This document shows positions 1 through 9,248 of a stretch of 64,000 bases of DNA, piece after piece. The DNA comes from Strigamia acuminata (lineage: Eukaryota > Arthropoda > Chilopoda > Geophilomorpha > Linotaeniidae): the NCBI GenBank assembly GCA_949358305.1, contig OX442316.1, forward strand, positions 6,634,001-6,698,000, written 5' to 3'. How positions within the stretch are numbered: the stretch's first letter is position 1; each line of letters starts with the position of its first letter. The notes under the pieces were generated by a model, which saw only the letters and a list, made by a program, of their open reading frames with translations, had not been told where the DNA came from and made no database searches. The translations under genes were made by a program, and so were the position numbers.

Positions 1-236
1 ATTTAAAAAATATATAAATAAACTTGAAACTAACCGTTCACATTGATCCCTACATAAAAAACATAAACTTATATCACAGATCAAACAAAAAATGTTAGAA
101 AAATGCACCAAATACACAAAATTCCTAACAAATTCTTAAAAAAATCACAATATTTCACTACATTTCCCATTCAAAAATTCAAAAACACGCACGAGAGAGA
201 CAATTTTTGGCATGTAACTGTAGGAAACCGTCGTCA
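1..236. other. AT-rich flank downstream of KCTD-like gene
   Basis: No convincing coding frame. It lies just 3' of the stop codon of the minus-strand KCTD-like gene, so part is probably its 3' UTR. Confidence 0.4.
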
Positions 237-1050
237 TCATTTCTTTAGAAGAATGCAGAAAGTTTCCGTGCACCGTAAGCAACGCCTACAACGATGACAC
301 CAATCAACGACTTCTGACCGTGGAGTGCTCACATCGATTTCTCGTAAACATCTCGAACACATCAGAGGTTCTCTTGGTCTGACGAGAGTTTCCGAACACG
401 CACTGTTGACCGAACAAACCAAATCGTAACCCATTCCGCCAGCAAACAAATACTGCCGCTCTTTCTTCAAACACGCGTGATGGTACAAGAAATCAGCGCG
501 ACTGCTATTGAAATCTTCTGGTGACAATTCTAAACAGACACACAATCCCGAACCACCAGTGTTCATCGTCACAGAGGTTATATGTCGTTTTGGTATTTCA
601 TTCTTGTACCTTCAAAGTAAAAATTATTCGAATCAAAATTTATTTTTCATATTTATCTTTGTAAAGTCACCTTGAAATGATTGTGCGACAGCAGTCACTG
701 AGTAAATAAAACTCCGCTTCTCTTTCAAGTAATTCTAAAGTGACATTGCTATCATTCAGAAAGACTTCACCGTATCTGTAAATAGAAATTTTTGAATTTG
801 TCATTAATTGGACTATGCACGAATAGAAAACACGGGCTAATTATTACCGGGCAATGTTAAGTATAACACGAAAACACTCGGGGTCGCGGTCGATAAAGAA
901 AATGCCATCAGTTGGTTGACTGAACGAAGAATTTGGATCGAGAAGACGGGAAAAATAATCGCTACCCAGTTTTTCAACTGTGCTGCGTGTTGTTTCAAAA
1001 ACTGTTCCTCCTACGTTCAGCTTTATCCGATCCTTGGGCATACTATTCAT
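237..1050 (-). CDS. KCTD-like BTB/T1-domain protein
   Basis: Three exons (1050-848, 775-671, 609-237) join in phase to give about 226 residues. Both introns are GT-AG and 61-72 nt. Residues 6 to about 105 form a potassium-channel-tetramerisation type BTB fold: the opening IKLNVGGTVFETTRSTV and the later FFIDRDPECFRVILNIARYG are family hallmarks. KCTD proteins oligomerise through this fold and often act as Cullin-3 adaptors; no channel segment is present. The C-terminal half is not a KCTD tail I recognise. It is rich in cysteines (CSRC, CHRCRRCLRC near the end), which may bind metal. The start is the first ATG of the frame; a second ATG lies three codons on. The subfamily is not resolved. Confidence 0.85.
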
Positions 1051-1331
1051 GATGATTCGCAGTCATCAGTTCGTTGTTCTGTAAAACGTCAAGAGACAAA
1101 TGCAAACTCAATGATCAGATTCGCCTCGCCAGGTTGAAAGCTGGCGCCATCTATTGGACTTCATTGAAAATACAAAAATGGTGAAAAATGGTGTTCAAAA
1201 TTTTTATTTTTATTTATTTATTCATTCATTTTTAACTACGGAGAAATCTAGTCATCCGAATGCGCAATAAGAATGTTTGGAAGTAAAAAAAATACAAATT
1301 TTATTCGTATGAAATCCAAATAAAATCATAT

Positions 1332-2267
1332 TTATTGCAATTTTAAGAAAAGAGGTGTGAGAAAAGTTGAATGTCTGCAACCGAAATAAAATGATGGAGC
1401 CCTCGCTTTCGAAGCGGACATCTTAACTGGCATGTAAGCCGCAGGTCCAGGACCAACCGTCTCACTTCTCACCTTGGTTCGCTCTCCAATGATAAACTGC
1501 GGAGAGTTTTTCTTCCACAGTTCCATCTCAGGCAGTGCGACCGGACCAGGAGTTTCCGATAGGTGTACATAACTTCCGAATTTAACTCGTCCTTTCAAGT
1601 GGAATCCGAGATCGACATTAGAAATAACAGGAGGCAACGTGTACGCGTTTGGCGCTGGAGAAGGTTTCGCAGAAAATGGCTTGATCTTTTGCCCCATCGG
1701 TGACCTCTTCTTGCAACTAACTGCCTTTGGGTAATATTTTGGTGGTGGAGCGCTGTTGTAGTCTGAAAATACAGAAAAGTAATTTTATTGAAGAACTAAT
1801 TAATCGTTTAAAACCTTTAGGTGTAGGTAATTTAGGGCCGAGGCTGAATTCACGACCAATATTCAGACCCCTTCTTGTAACACCATCTTCCAAGTAGTAA
1901 GCTCCCGGGCCAGGTCCATATTGCTCTGCAATCAAATGGTTTTTATTTAATGCGAATTTGTTCAAATATTAATTCGGCTTTCTCTTCTCGTACTATAAAT
2001 ATATTCGTTTCGTCCTTTCAAGGTGAATGCGGGTGCACTTGGCTTTGTTTTATCCAGTCTTCGGTAACCAATTGTGTGAGGTAAAGTATAAGCGGCAGGG
2101 CCAGGACCTGTAAAATAATTATCTTAAAATATATTCTACGATCAAATTTGTTTTTAATTACCGGTTTCTCGCGCTAAAATCATCCGCAACGGTTGAGTCG
2201 TTCTACATAGAAGGGGCACCTGCTCTGTTCTTTCATCTTCTGTCTCGGAGTCTATTGATATTTCCAT
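1332..2267 (-). CDS. CIMAP1: SHIPPO-repeat axonemal protein, CIMAP1/ODF3-like
   Basis: Four exons (2267-2162, 2107-1994, 1925-1815, 1762-1332) join in phase to 253 residues, close to vertebrate ODF3/CIMAP1 (about 254). The protein carries the repeated Pro-Gly-Pro SHIPPO motif: GPGPAAYTLP, GPGPGAYYLE, SPAPNAYTLP and GPGPAAYMPV, one per exon except two in the last. Family members coat or line sperm-tail and ciliary microtubules. The gene is divergent to the C15orf61-like gene, with 228 bp between start codons. Which CIMAP paralogue it is remains inference. Confidence 0.85.
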
Positions 2268-2495
2268 TGAAATTTGAATGTTAGTTAAGAAAAAAAGGCA
2301 GCTGATAGAATGGCCATAAATTTAAACAATAATAAGTACAAAAATAATTGTTGAGGAGGATTTCCTTTATTTAATTTATTTGGAATTGAAAAAACAATGT
2401 TGAAAGTTCCAGATAAAAATACATTCTTGAGAATGTTGCATCGCGCCCTCTTTTACCGATAAATGTAAACAAACGTCGCACGAAGTGAACTCGCG
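2268..2495. promoter_or_regulatory. Shared divergent promoter, CIMAP1-like / C15orf61-like
   Basis: Only 228 bp separate the two opposed start codons, so the promoters must overlap. No TATA box is obvious. The call rests on gene arrangement. Confidence 0.5.
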
Positions 2496-3026
2496 ATGTT
2501 ATTAACGCGAACCTTATTGAAAAAACCCAAGGTTTCTTTAGTTCTCACGTGTCATTTGAAGCAACGAAACTTTCCTCCATGGACGTCGTATTTTGTGAAG
2601 AAAAGTTCCATTACTAATGATCAGTACGGTCGCTCTCATTTCAACTGGACGGTGAATGGACATAATTATCACATCTTACGAACCGGTTGTCATCCTTACA
2701 TCAAATACCATTGCACCAAACGACCGTTCGAAAATCTCAAAAATGAAGATTGGCTCTTCAGGATAATTAAAATCATCAATTTAGGTGCTCATTGACTTTA
2801 TGCTCTCAAGGGTGGTGCATTAATTAATTTAATTAGATTGAACAAAGAGAAATGTTACCAACTTAGAAATTTAACGAATTTTTTTGTTTTTGTTTTAGGA
2901 ATTCCGAGTATTGCTTATGGAATTGGCGCCGTGTTATTAATCCGACATCACGAGGACATTCACACGCCTGACGGAACTGTTCGTATTTATTTCCTTTACG
3001 AAGAAGATAAAGGAGCGATGTATTAA
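2496..3026 (+). CDS. C15orf61: C15orf61-family protein
   Basis: Two exons (2496-2784, 2899-3026) give 138 residues. The middle matches the conserved animal family named after human C15orf61: a WTS near residue 30, then NDQYGRSHFNW, LRTGCHPYIKYHC, INLG at the splice junction, and a C-terminal YFLYEEDKGAMY. Human C15orf61 is of similar length and ends in the same GAMY. The N-terminus is basic with Leu/Thr, compatible with a mitochondrial presequence. A hydrophobic stretch (IAYGIGAVLLI) follows the junction. Function is unknown in the family. An AATAAA lies near 3098; the gene is tail-to-tail with XPA, 111 bp apart. Confidence 0.9.
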
Positions 3027-3137
3027 ATAATACTGGATCATTATTTTTACTATTTACATGTACATTGTATGTTAATTTAAAAAAAAATTGTTTACGTAAT
3101 AAAAAAATTTAAAAAAAATTTAAAAAAAAATTAATGA

Positions 3138-4115
3138 CTACATCTTTTCATAGGACAAAGAATGACCACAAACCGAACACATTTTTGTATATAAATCATC
3201 TTCTTGCGAGTACTGTTCCGCTCCGTATTCGTGTTCGTGTTCTTTGGTGTCCTTTTTCCACAAACTGCTCCTTACAGCGCGTCGTAATTCTGGAATTTAT
3301 ATACAAATAATATTGTTAATTATTTTTTTTTAAAAAAAATTAAAATTAAAAATTTATGTTTACCTTTGACTTTTTTATTAAATTTGTTTTGTTTATTCTT
3401 GATCCTCGTTACGCATCTCTTCTCGTGCTCCTCTTCCAATCTCTCTTCGCTGCCCCACACTTCCATAGCTCTCTTAACCACGTGACTTTTAAGATACAAA
3501 TGCATTTCTCCCCAATTCGATTGTCTGGGGTTCTTTTTCTTGATACACATCAAAGGTGGCTCTCGTTTCTCCAAATCGCAATCTTTAAGCAAGTACGAAT
3601 TCTTCGCTTCAGTTTTAGTTATCAGAGAATGTTTATCTTCAGAATCCCGACAGTTATCACACACTGGTTCGTGAAATTTAGCGAGTAGAAAAGAATCCAT
3701 GAATTCCTTTTCACATTCGTTGCAATTCATCGTGTCGCCATCTAAAAATGGTTTATCCAGAACCGGTTTCACTTGCTTATTCACCGATTCTTCTTCTTTT
3801 TCCGGCTCCAAAAAGAAACCTCCATTCGTGTCTATTTCCTTCGGTTCGCACGATTTTTTTATGTCATCCCTGCAGAGAAAAACAAAATTTTGTGAATAAA
3901 AAACGTCGAATTTCATTTTGCATTTTTATTCCAACCGAGCGTAAGGATGTGCAGCACGACGGGATTGACGAAGAAGCAAAGCCCGTTGTCTATTTCTCTC
4001 AATCCTCGCTATGTCCGCATCGCTAAGTTTCTCATCTGCAATTTAGCGCGATATTTCACTTCCAGAAATATTTCAGACAACAATTTATACCTGTAACAGC
4101 GCGTGTTTCAGTCAT
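3138..4115 (-). CDS. XPA: DNA damage recognition protein XPA
   Basis: Four exons (4115-4091, 4035-3936, 3869-3364, 3289-3138) join in phase to 260 residues (human 273). XPA verifies damage and scaffolds RPA, ERCC1 and TFIIH in nucleotide excision repair. The C4 zinc finger is intact: Cys91, Cys94, Cys112, Cys115, followed by the signature [20 protein letters not shown]. The DNA-binding helix region ([17 protein letters not shown]) and the C-terminal TFIIH-binding tail (CSVCGH, ending SYEKM) are present. The Gly-Gly-Phe motif before the finger (TNGGFFLE) matches the ERCC1-binding site. The eight-codon first exon ends in a clean donor. Confidence 0.96.
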
Positions 4116-4432
4116 CTTGTTAACTTCACACTTCAAGTATTCTGTCGACTTCAGTGCTGCCCTCGCTCGGAACTTACACGCACTAGAATTTAAATTCTCA
4201 AAATGCATAAACAACCAACATTAAACATGCGCTTTATTAACTTTCCAATTCTATCTTTTACAACAAATCCGCAACATAAAATTTAATTCAAAAAAAATGA
4301 AAAATATAAACAAACGAAATAAAAATATTAAACACGAATCTTCCGTTCGCTACCTACAATTTATCACATCATTCCCGCCCCTCAAACCAATTAGACTTAA
4401 ATGTGAAATTCAGAATTTCCACAACAAATATT
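4116..4432. other. XPA 5' region / CFAP77-like 3' region
   Basis: Short gap between the XPA start and the stop of the next minus-strand gene. It should hold that gene's 3' UTR and the XPA promoter. No coding frame is seen. Confidence 0.4.
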
Positions 4433-6414
4433 CTATACGTTAATTGGGCGCCACGGCGCTTGACGACCACCAGACTTACAGGGACCTGAACTGACATGTT
4501 TAATCCTAATCCCCCCTCCGTCAAAACTCGAAACACAAGAGTACATGCTATAGACTTTCGGAGCAAACGACCGTCGTTTTATATCTTTTATTTTTTTCTG
4601 ATACGGAATAGACCTTGACAGATGTCTTTGCAGCCTAAGAGCTCTCTCTTTTTCTTCCCGATCCATTCTTTCCGCCTCCAAATGAGCCAAGCGACGGTTC
4701 ACAGCCAATTTTCGTTCACGATCCGTGCGGAAAGAGAAAATTGCAGCTGGGATCTAATAAAAACGATACAAACGTGAATAAAACCACTTCTCTCACCAAA
4801 ATAAAATGTAAAATTAAACATTCCTTGTCTAAATCAATTTATTTCCCATTGTAAAATAACCTTTACACAGTGACAAACCCTTCCACCAATTACTTATGGT
4901 TTCAAACTTTAGGCAGCTGAAATAATTTCGGCTTTCTTGGTTTCCATTTCCCCTCTTTATATTCCCTAAGAATTCTCTGACAAGCTGTTTCCGCAGCCAT
5001 TTCCAACGAGCTCAATTTTGACACCAAAGCGGTCACGTCGTTCATGTGGGTGCACTGGGGACAGGTCCAAGTGCCGTCGAGTGCTCGAGTTTCCTTGGTG
5101 CAGTGGTCGTGCGCGGCAACGCCACACACGACACATCGTGCAACAACGTCATCCTCATTGATTTCTTTCGTGCACACCGCACAATTCTCTACGTTTTGGC
5201 ATTTTGGGCAGATCCAGTTTGCACGGTCAAAATCCGGGTTCAATTTCTCCACGCACGATTTGTGGAACATTCGCCCGCAACCATTCGTGCAGTCTACCTT
5301 GTCCGCCACTTCATCTTCGTATATGGGGCCTTTGCACCAATCACACTTAAGTACAAACAAAGCGCCGTTTTTAAATTACATATGGATAAGGAATGTCAAA
5401 TTTGGGGAGAAAATAAATACGTTATTCCTGCGTTTGAAAAAGTTTGATTTAAATAAATTCAAGTGTGGTTGTGTTTACCTCTCCGTAGATGTCGGGTTTT
5501 ACTACCACGGGGGGATCTGGAGTTGCGGCATTACCTGAACCGTCGTCATCAAAATCTCTCATTTTTTCTTTCATTTCTTTCACTTCTCCTAACGAAACTC
5601 GCTATAAAAAATATTAATATTAGACGAGTGTTTGCAATTTATTTTTTTTTATTTTTATTTCATACTTTGGGCAGAAATACATTCGTTTCCCGGGTATTTT
5701 GGAGTAGCTTTTCGGCTATAAAGTCATTTTGAAATTTGTTTTGTAAAATTTCGAACATCGGTGCATGTCGTCTGCATTGATAAAGGAAAAAACAATTAAA
5801 AATGGGGAAAACAGAAGAAAAAATATTTTCTACAAATTTGTACATGTTTGGTCGGCCAAAAGTAATATCTGTCGGTACTCTCCAATAGCTTTGCCTCGGA
5901 CCTCTGATCATTGGATGATTTAACGTCAACATTGGATGCTTTTTCCGAAATATTTCTTGATCGCGTGCATTCGTTAGGCCTAAAACGGCCGCAGAGCGAT
6001 TCATGTCGATAAAACTTTTTACTCTATGGGCTTGGTCGTGGCATTTCAACGGTTTTGATCTAACCGAAGCCCATCCATTCAAAGCTAAAAATTAAAAAAA
6101 TAAATAAATAAAATAAAATTATTAAATGTGTTCAATAATAATTTATACCTTCAGCAACTCCACCATCTTTCCGTGACGCAACCCCATACACATAACCATA
6201 TCCGGGCAAATCTCTGCATCTATTTTTCGGTTTCTCGACCTCCATCTGCGCGCAAATAAAATAATTAAAACAAATAAATAAGCATTTAATTTTTCCGCAC
6301 CTTTTGCAGCAGTTCATTTTTCTTCATCGATGGCCTGACCTTTCCTATCCTCACATTCTCCGCGTCAGGTCCCATAAAAATAGGTACATTCTGAGTATAC
6401 TTTAAGGAACCCAT
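4433..6414 (-). CDS. CFAP77: CFAP77-like axonemal protein, with in-frame tandem PHD exon
   Basis: Exons 1-4 (6414-6301, 6245-6149, 6084-5844, 5771-5663) give about 187 residues matching cilia/flagella-associated protein 77: GYGYVYGVASRKDGGVAEG, DMNRSAAVLGLTNARDQEIF and VPTDITFG. CFAP77 is a microtubule-inner/seam protein of axonemal doublets. A stop follows at 5660, but a 61-nt intron (5602-5662) leads in phase 0 to exon 5 (5601-5479; RVSLGEVKEMKEKM), also CFAP77-like. From exon 5 two phase-0 acceptors exist: the PHD exon (5345) and exon 7 (4753-4433; FSFRTDRERKLAVNRR, basic and coiled). If the PHD exon ends at 4908 before GTTTGA, all seven exons read through to 480 residues. The CFAP77 N-terminal part is firm; the 3' structure is unresolved. 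Confidence 0.72.
4902..5574 (-). CDS. Tandem PHD-finger protein (alternative product or terminal exon)
   Basis: The exon 5345-4902 encodes two consecutive PHD zinc fingers. Finger 1 starts CDWC and ends ICPKC; finger 2 starts CAVC and ends TCPQC. Both keep all eight Cys/His ligands in C4HC3 order. PHD fingers usually read histone H3 tails, implying a nuclear role. The exon has no ATG of its own and must splice to 5601-5479 in phase 0; an ATG at 5574 in that exon would give a free-standing 179-residue protein with an acidic N-terminus. In-frame continuation from the CFAP77-like exons is equally allowed. An AATAAA about 70 nt after the TGA at 4902 supports termination here in some transcripts. 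Confidence 0.65.
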
Positions 6415-6635
6415 TTTGTCCTCCCCCAATAAGAATCTTTACAATTTAGTACTTGGTATCATATATATAATAAAATACATGAAACTGTGTGTTATTTAGG
6501 AAGATTCGTTAACCGAGACATTTCTAGCTAGCATGTTTTAGAACAGAATTGTTTGAAAAGCAACAAAACAGAAAACAAAGCCCATAATGCAAAGCAAAGC
6601 TCAACAAACAAAACAAGTCGCGCGAAAACAAACGC

Positions 6636-7751
6636 CTAGTTTTGAAATATTCTCAACAATCGTTTAGCTCTCTTGTTGTCGGGCAACAGAAACAGCCATT
6701 TCCTCACGCCGGTCAAAATGACCGACGTGGAAACGAGAAGCGCCCCACTGATGCTATACATGTTAGGAACTTCGTTAAAGAATATAATCTGCCAGATGAA
6801 GGCAAACACGATGTCCGCAGTGCGATAAATAGCGACGGATCCCGCTTGTTCGAGTTGCAGCGACTTTGTGAGCAAAACTTGACCGCCGAAACTGAAAACT
6901 GCGATTAAGACGATTAAAACCCGTTCCATTCCACAAGGCGGCCAACACACGTGCCCGAAAACGACCGTGCTAGCAGTCGAAAGAAAAATAGCAATGGTGG
7001 AAAATGTTAACATGATCACCGAATAATGAATGCCCTTTAAATGGCGTAGAAGAATGTAAACATTAGCGTTGAAAATGGTCCCGATTAGCGCCACGAATGC
7101 GCCGCGAACCGTTTCCGACGTGTAGCCGCGGTCGTAGACGCTATCTCCGAACAAAAACGGCGGTTTCGTTATAAATAACACGCCCAGAATCGTTAAAACG
7201 ATCATGACGATGTTGAACATGGTGCATTGTTCGTTTAAAAAGATGCGGGCAAATATGGCGACGAAAACCGGGGCGCTGAAAATGACAACCGACGCGTCGG
7301 CTAACGGCATGTGTCGTATTGCATAAAATTGCGTCATTAGACTCGTGGCGCCGCAGATGGCTCGGAGTATTAAAAAGCCGCGTTTTTCCCGGGGACCCAA
7401 AGGATTTTCTTGCTGATAAATGACGACGGATATCGTCGGCAGCAAAATTCCTATGAATCGAACGGCTGATAATTCTAGGGGGTCGACGTCGCCCATGACT
7501 TTGACGATTAGCGAGCACAAGGAGAAGCAGAGGCTCGACAGTACGGCCATTATGAGTCCCAAGTACGAGCTGCAGCAGTTTGATTTTTTCGTCTCTCTCG
7601 TGTCGTCGATTTCGTCCGTCGACGGGCATTGCGCTTCGGTTTCGAGCAATGAGCGCATCTCGTGCACGTTTTCCGTGCGCGGGATTAAGGTGAAATGGTC
7701 TATTTCGTTCATTGACGTATTGGTGCGGGTGATGTAGTCATAATCTGCCAT
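6636..7751 (-). CDS. SLC35G1: SLC35G1-like drug/metabolite transporter
   Basis: A single uninterrupted exon of 371 residues. After a hydrophilic N-terminus of about 60 residues come about ten hydrophobic segments in two EamA halves, typical of the drug/metabolite transporter superfamily. Distinctive segments include LSAVRFIGIL, YAIRHMPLADASVVIFSAPVFVAIFARIF written in two parts here (YAIRHMPLADASVVIFSA, PVFVAIFARIF) and, in the second half, LEQAGSVAIYRTADIVFAF. Family members sit in the plasma or ER membrane; SLC35G1 has been linked to calcium handling and citrate transport, but the substrate here is not predictable. It lacks introns, unlike its neighbours. It is divergent to ARPC3. Confidence 0.88.
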   Translation of the reverse strand: MADYDYITRTNTSMNEIDHFTLIPRTENVHEMRSLLETEAQCPSTDEIDDTRETKKSNCCSSYLGLIMAVLSSLCFSLCSLIVKVMGDVDPLELSAVRFIGILLPTISVVIYQQENPLGPREKRGFLILRAICGATSLMTQFYAIRHMPLADASVVIFSAPVFVAIFARIFLNEQCTMFNIVMIVLTILGVLFITKPPFLFGDSVYDRGYTSETVRGAFVALIGTIFNANVYILLRHLKGIHYSVIMLTFSTIAIFLSTASTVVFGHVCWPPCGMERVLIVLIAVFSFGGQVLLTKSLQLEQAGSVAIYRTADIVFAFIWQIIFFNEVPNMYSISGALLVSTSVILTGVRKWLFLLPDNKRAKRLLRIFQN

Positions 7752-8313
7752 TTTTCACTTACAGCATCTGCGTAATTCAATTTAATTGTTAATAAAATTT
7801 TTACATTTTTTTTTAAAATATAAAATCGTTAATTAAACTAGGTCACATCACTCGTGCGTTCTTGCACCGCTGTTTTATCAATCATTGAACATTAAAACCT
7901 ACCTCTGCGAGCGATTTAGCAACGACGTTCAAATCCTGCGACTACGCCGGCGAGTTAAAGCTTGACTTGACAACTAGCCTAGCAACGCATGGCCGCCTGC
8001 AACCCGATATGCGAAAACCGCATCGCACTGCAACTAGAATAATTGCGCCCTTGTTGGTGAGGCTATAATGGCACGAAAGTAAAAATATTTTTTAAACATC
8101 GAATTCTAAGATTAAAAATTACGAGCTAATAAATTGAAAGAGATAAATTTGATTTATACATTAAGGTTTTAGTCTCCAACTAGATGCTCGTGTTTTGTAC
8201 CCAGAATTAGTCAACTAGTGGCGGAACCTGGAATTAAGGAGGAGGACATCCTGTTGGGCGGTCCATGACTATCGTCTTTATATTCTAGTTTGTGGTCAGA
8301 TTTGAGCGTTAAG
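7752..8313. promoter_or_regulatory. Divergent intergenic region, SLC35G1-like / ARPC3
   Basis: 562 bp between opposed start codons. The middle (about 7840-8060) is less AT-rich and has several CG dinucleotides, as expected of a broad promoter. No specific motif can be assigned with confidence. Confidence 0.45.
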
Positions 8314-9248
8314 ATGCCTGTAAGTATTACATAAATACTTAGTGGTAGTTGTACTATGTTGAATTAACATTTTTCTTTGTATATTCTAGGCGTACCACTC
8401 GCAATTCTTGAATCCGCCACAAATGTTAGCTAATATCGCCCTCCTGCCGCTTAAAACTCAGTTTCGAGGTCCTGCGCCGAGAGAAAGTAAGTTCTATTAC
8501 TCTGTATACGGATTAATTAATTGTTGCTAACAATTGTTTGTTGTAGCTGGAGAGATTGACATTATCGATGAAGCTTTACTGTTCTTCAAAGCAAATGTGT
8601 TCTTCAGAACATACGAAATTAAAGTAACAAATCTATGAAGTTTGTTATTTAATGTAATTTGCTATTTGTGTTACGTAGAGTGAAGCTGATCGAGTTCTAA
8701 TATATCTGACTTTATATATCACCGAATGTTTGAAGCGGTTACAAAAGGTGATTAAGAAAAAGAAAAAAAATATATATATATGATTTCAGTAATTTTTGAT
8801 TTGTTTATTGATTTATTTTTCATTCAGTGTTCGAATAAGAATCAAGGATTACAAGAAATGTACAGCTTAGCGATATCGAAATTTGACATTCCTGGCGATA
8901 ATGGATTTCCGCTGAACGCAGTGTATTCGAAACCATCATCGCCACAAGAAGCCGGTATTTTTTTTTAATTTTATTATTTAAAATTGATAGCTGAAAAATG
9001 AAAATGAAAATATATAAAATTGAATTCCAGACGTCATGCGTCAGTACTTTCAACAATTAAGACAGGAAATTGGAGCTCGTCTGTGCGATCGAGTATTTGA
9101 TGTTGAAAACGGGAAACCCAGCAAAGTAAGAGAAAAAAAATTAAAAAAAATTTTTTATAATAAATTTTATTTATTAAATTTCCAGTGGTGGCTGTGTTTT
9201 TCTAAAAAGAAATTCATGGATAAAAGTTTGGCAGGACCTGGCCAATAA
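8314..9248 (+). CDS. ARPC3: Actin-related protein 2/3 complex subunit 3
   Basis: Seven exons (8314-8319, 8390-8486, 8547-8623, 8679-8747, 8828-8954, 9031-9125, 9186-9248) join in phase to 177 residues (human p21-Arc 178). Exon 1 encodes only Met-Pro. The whole length matches: [75 protein letters not shown], and the invariant tail [12 protein letters not shown]3 is a structural subunit of the Arp2/3 complex that nucleates branched actin. AATAAA sits at 9265-9270, just after the stop. Confidence 0.97.

Noticed and set aside
5044-5538. Long open frames on the plus strand opposite the PHD exon
   Set aside because: The minus-strand frame keeps all sixteen zinc ligands and the plus-strand frames have no domain.
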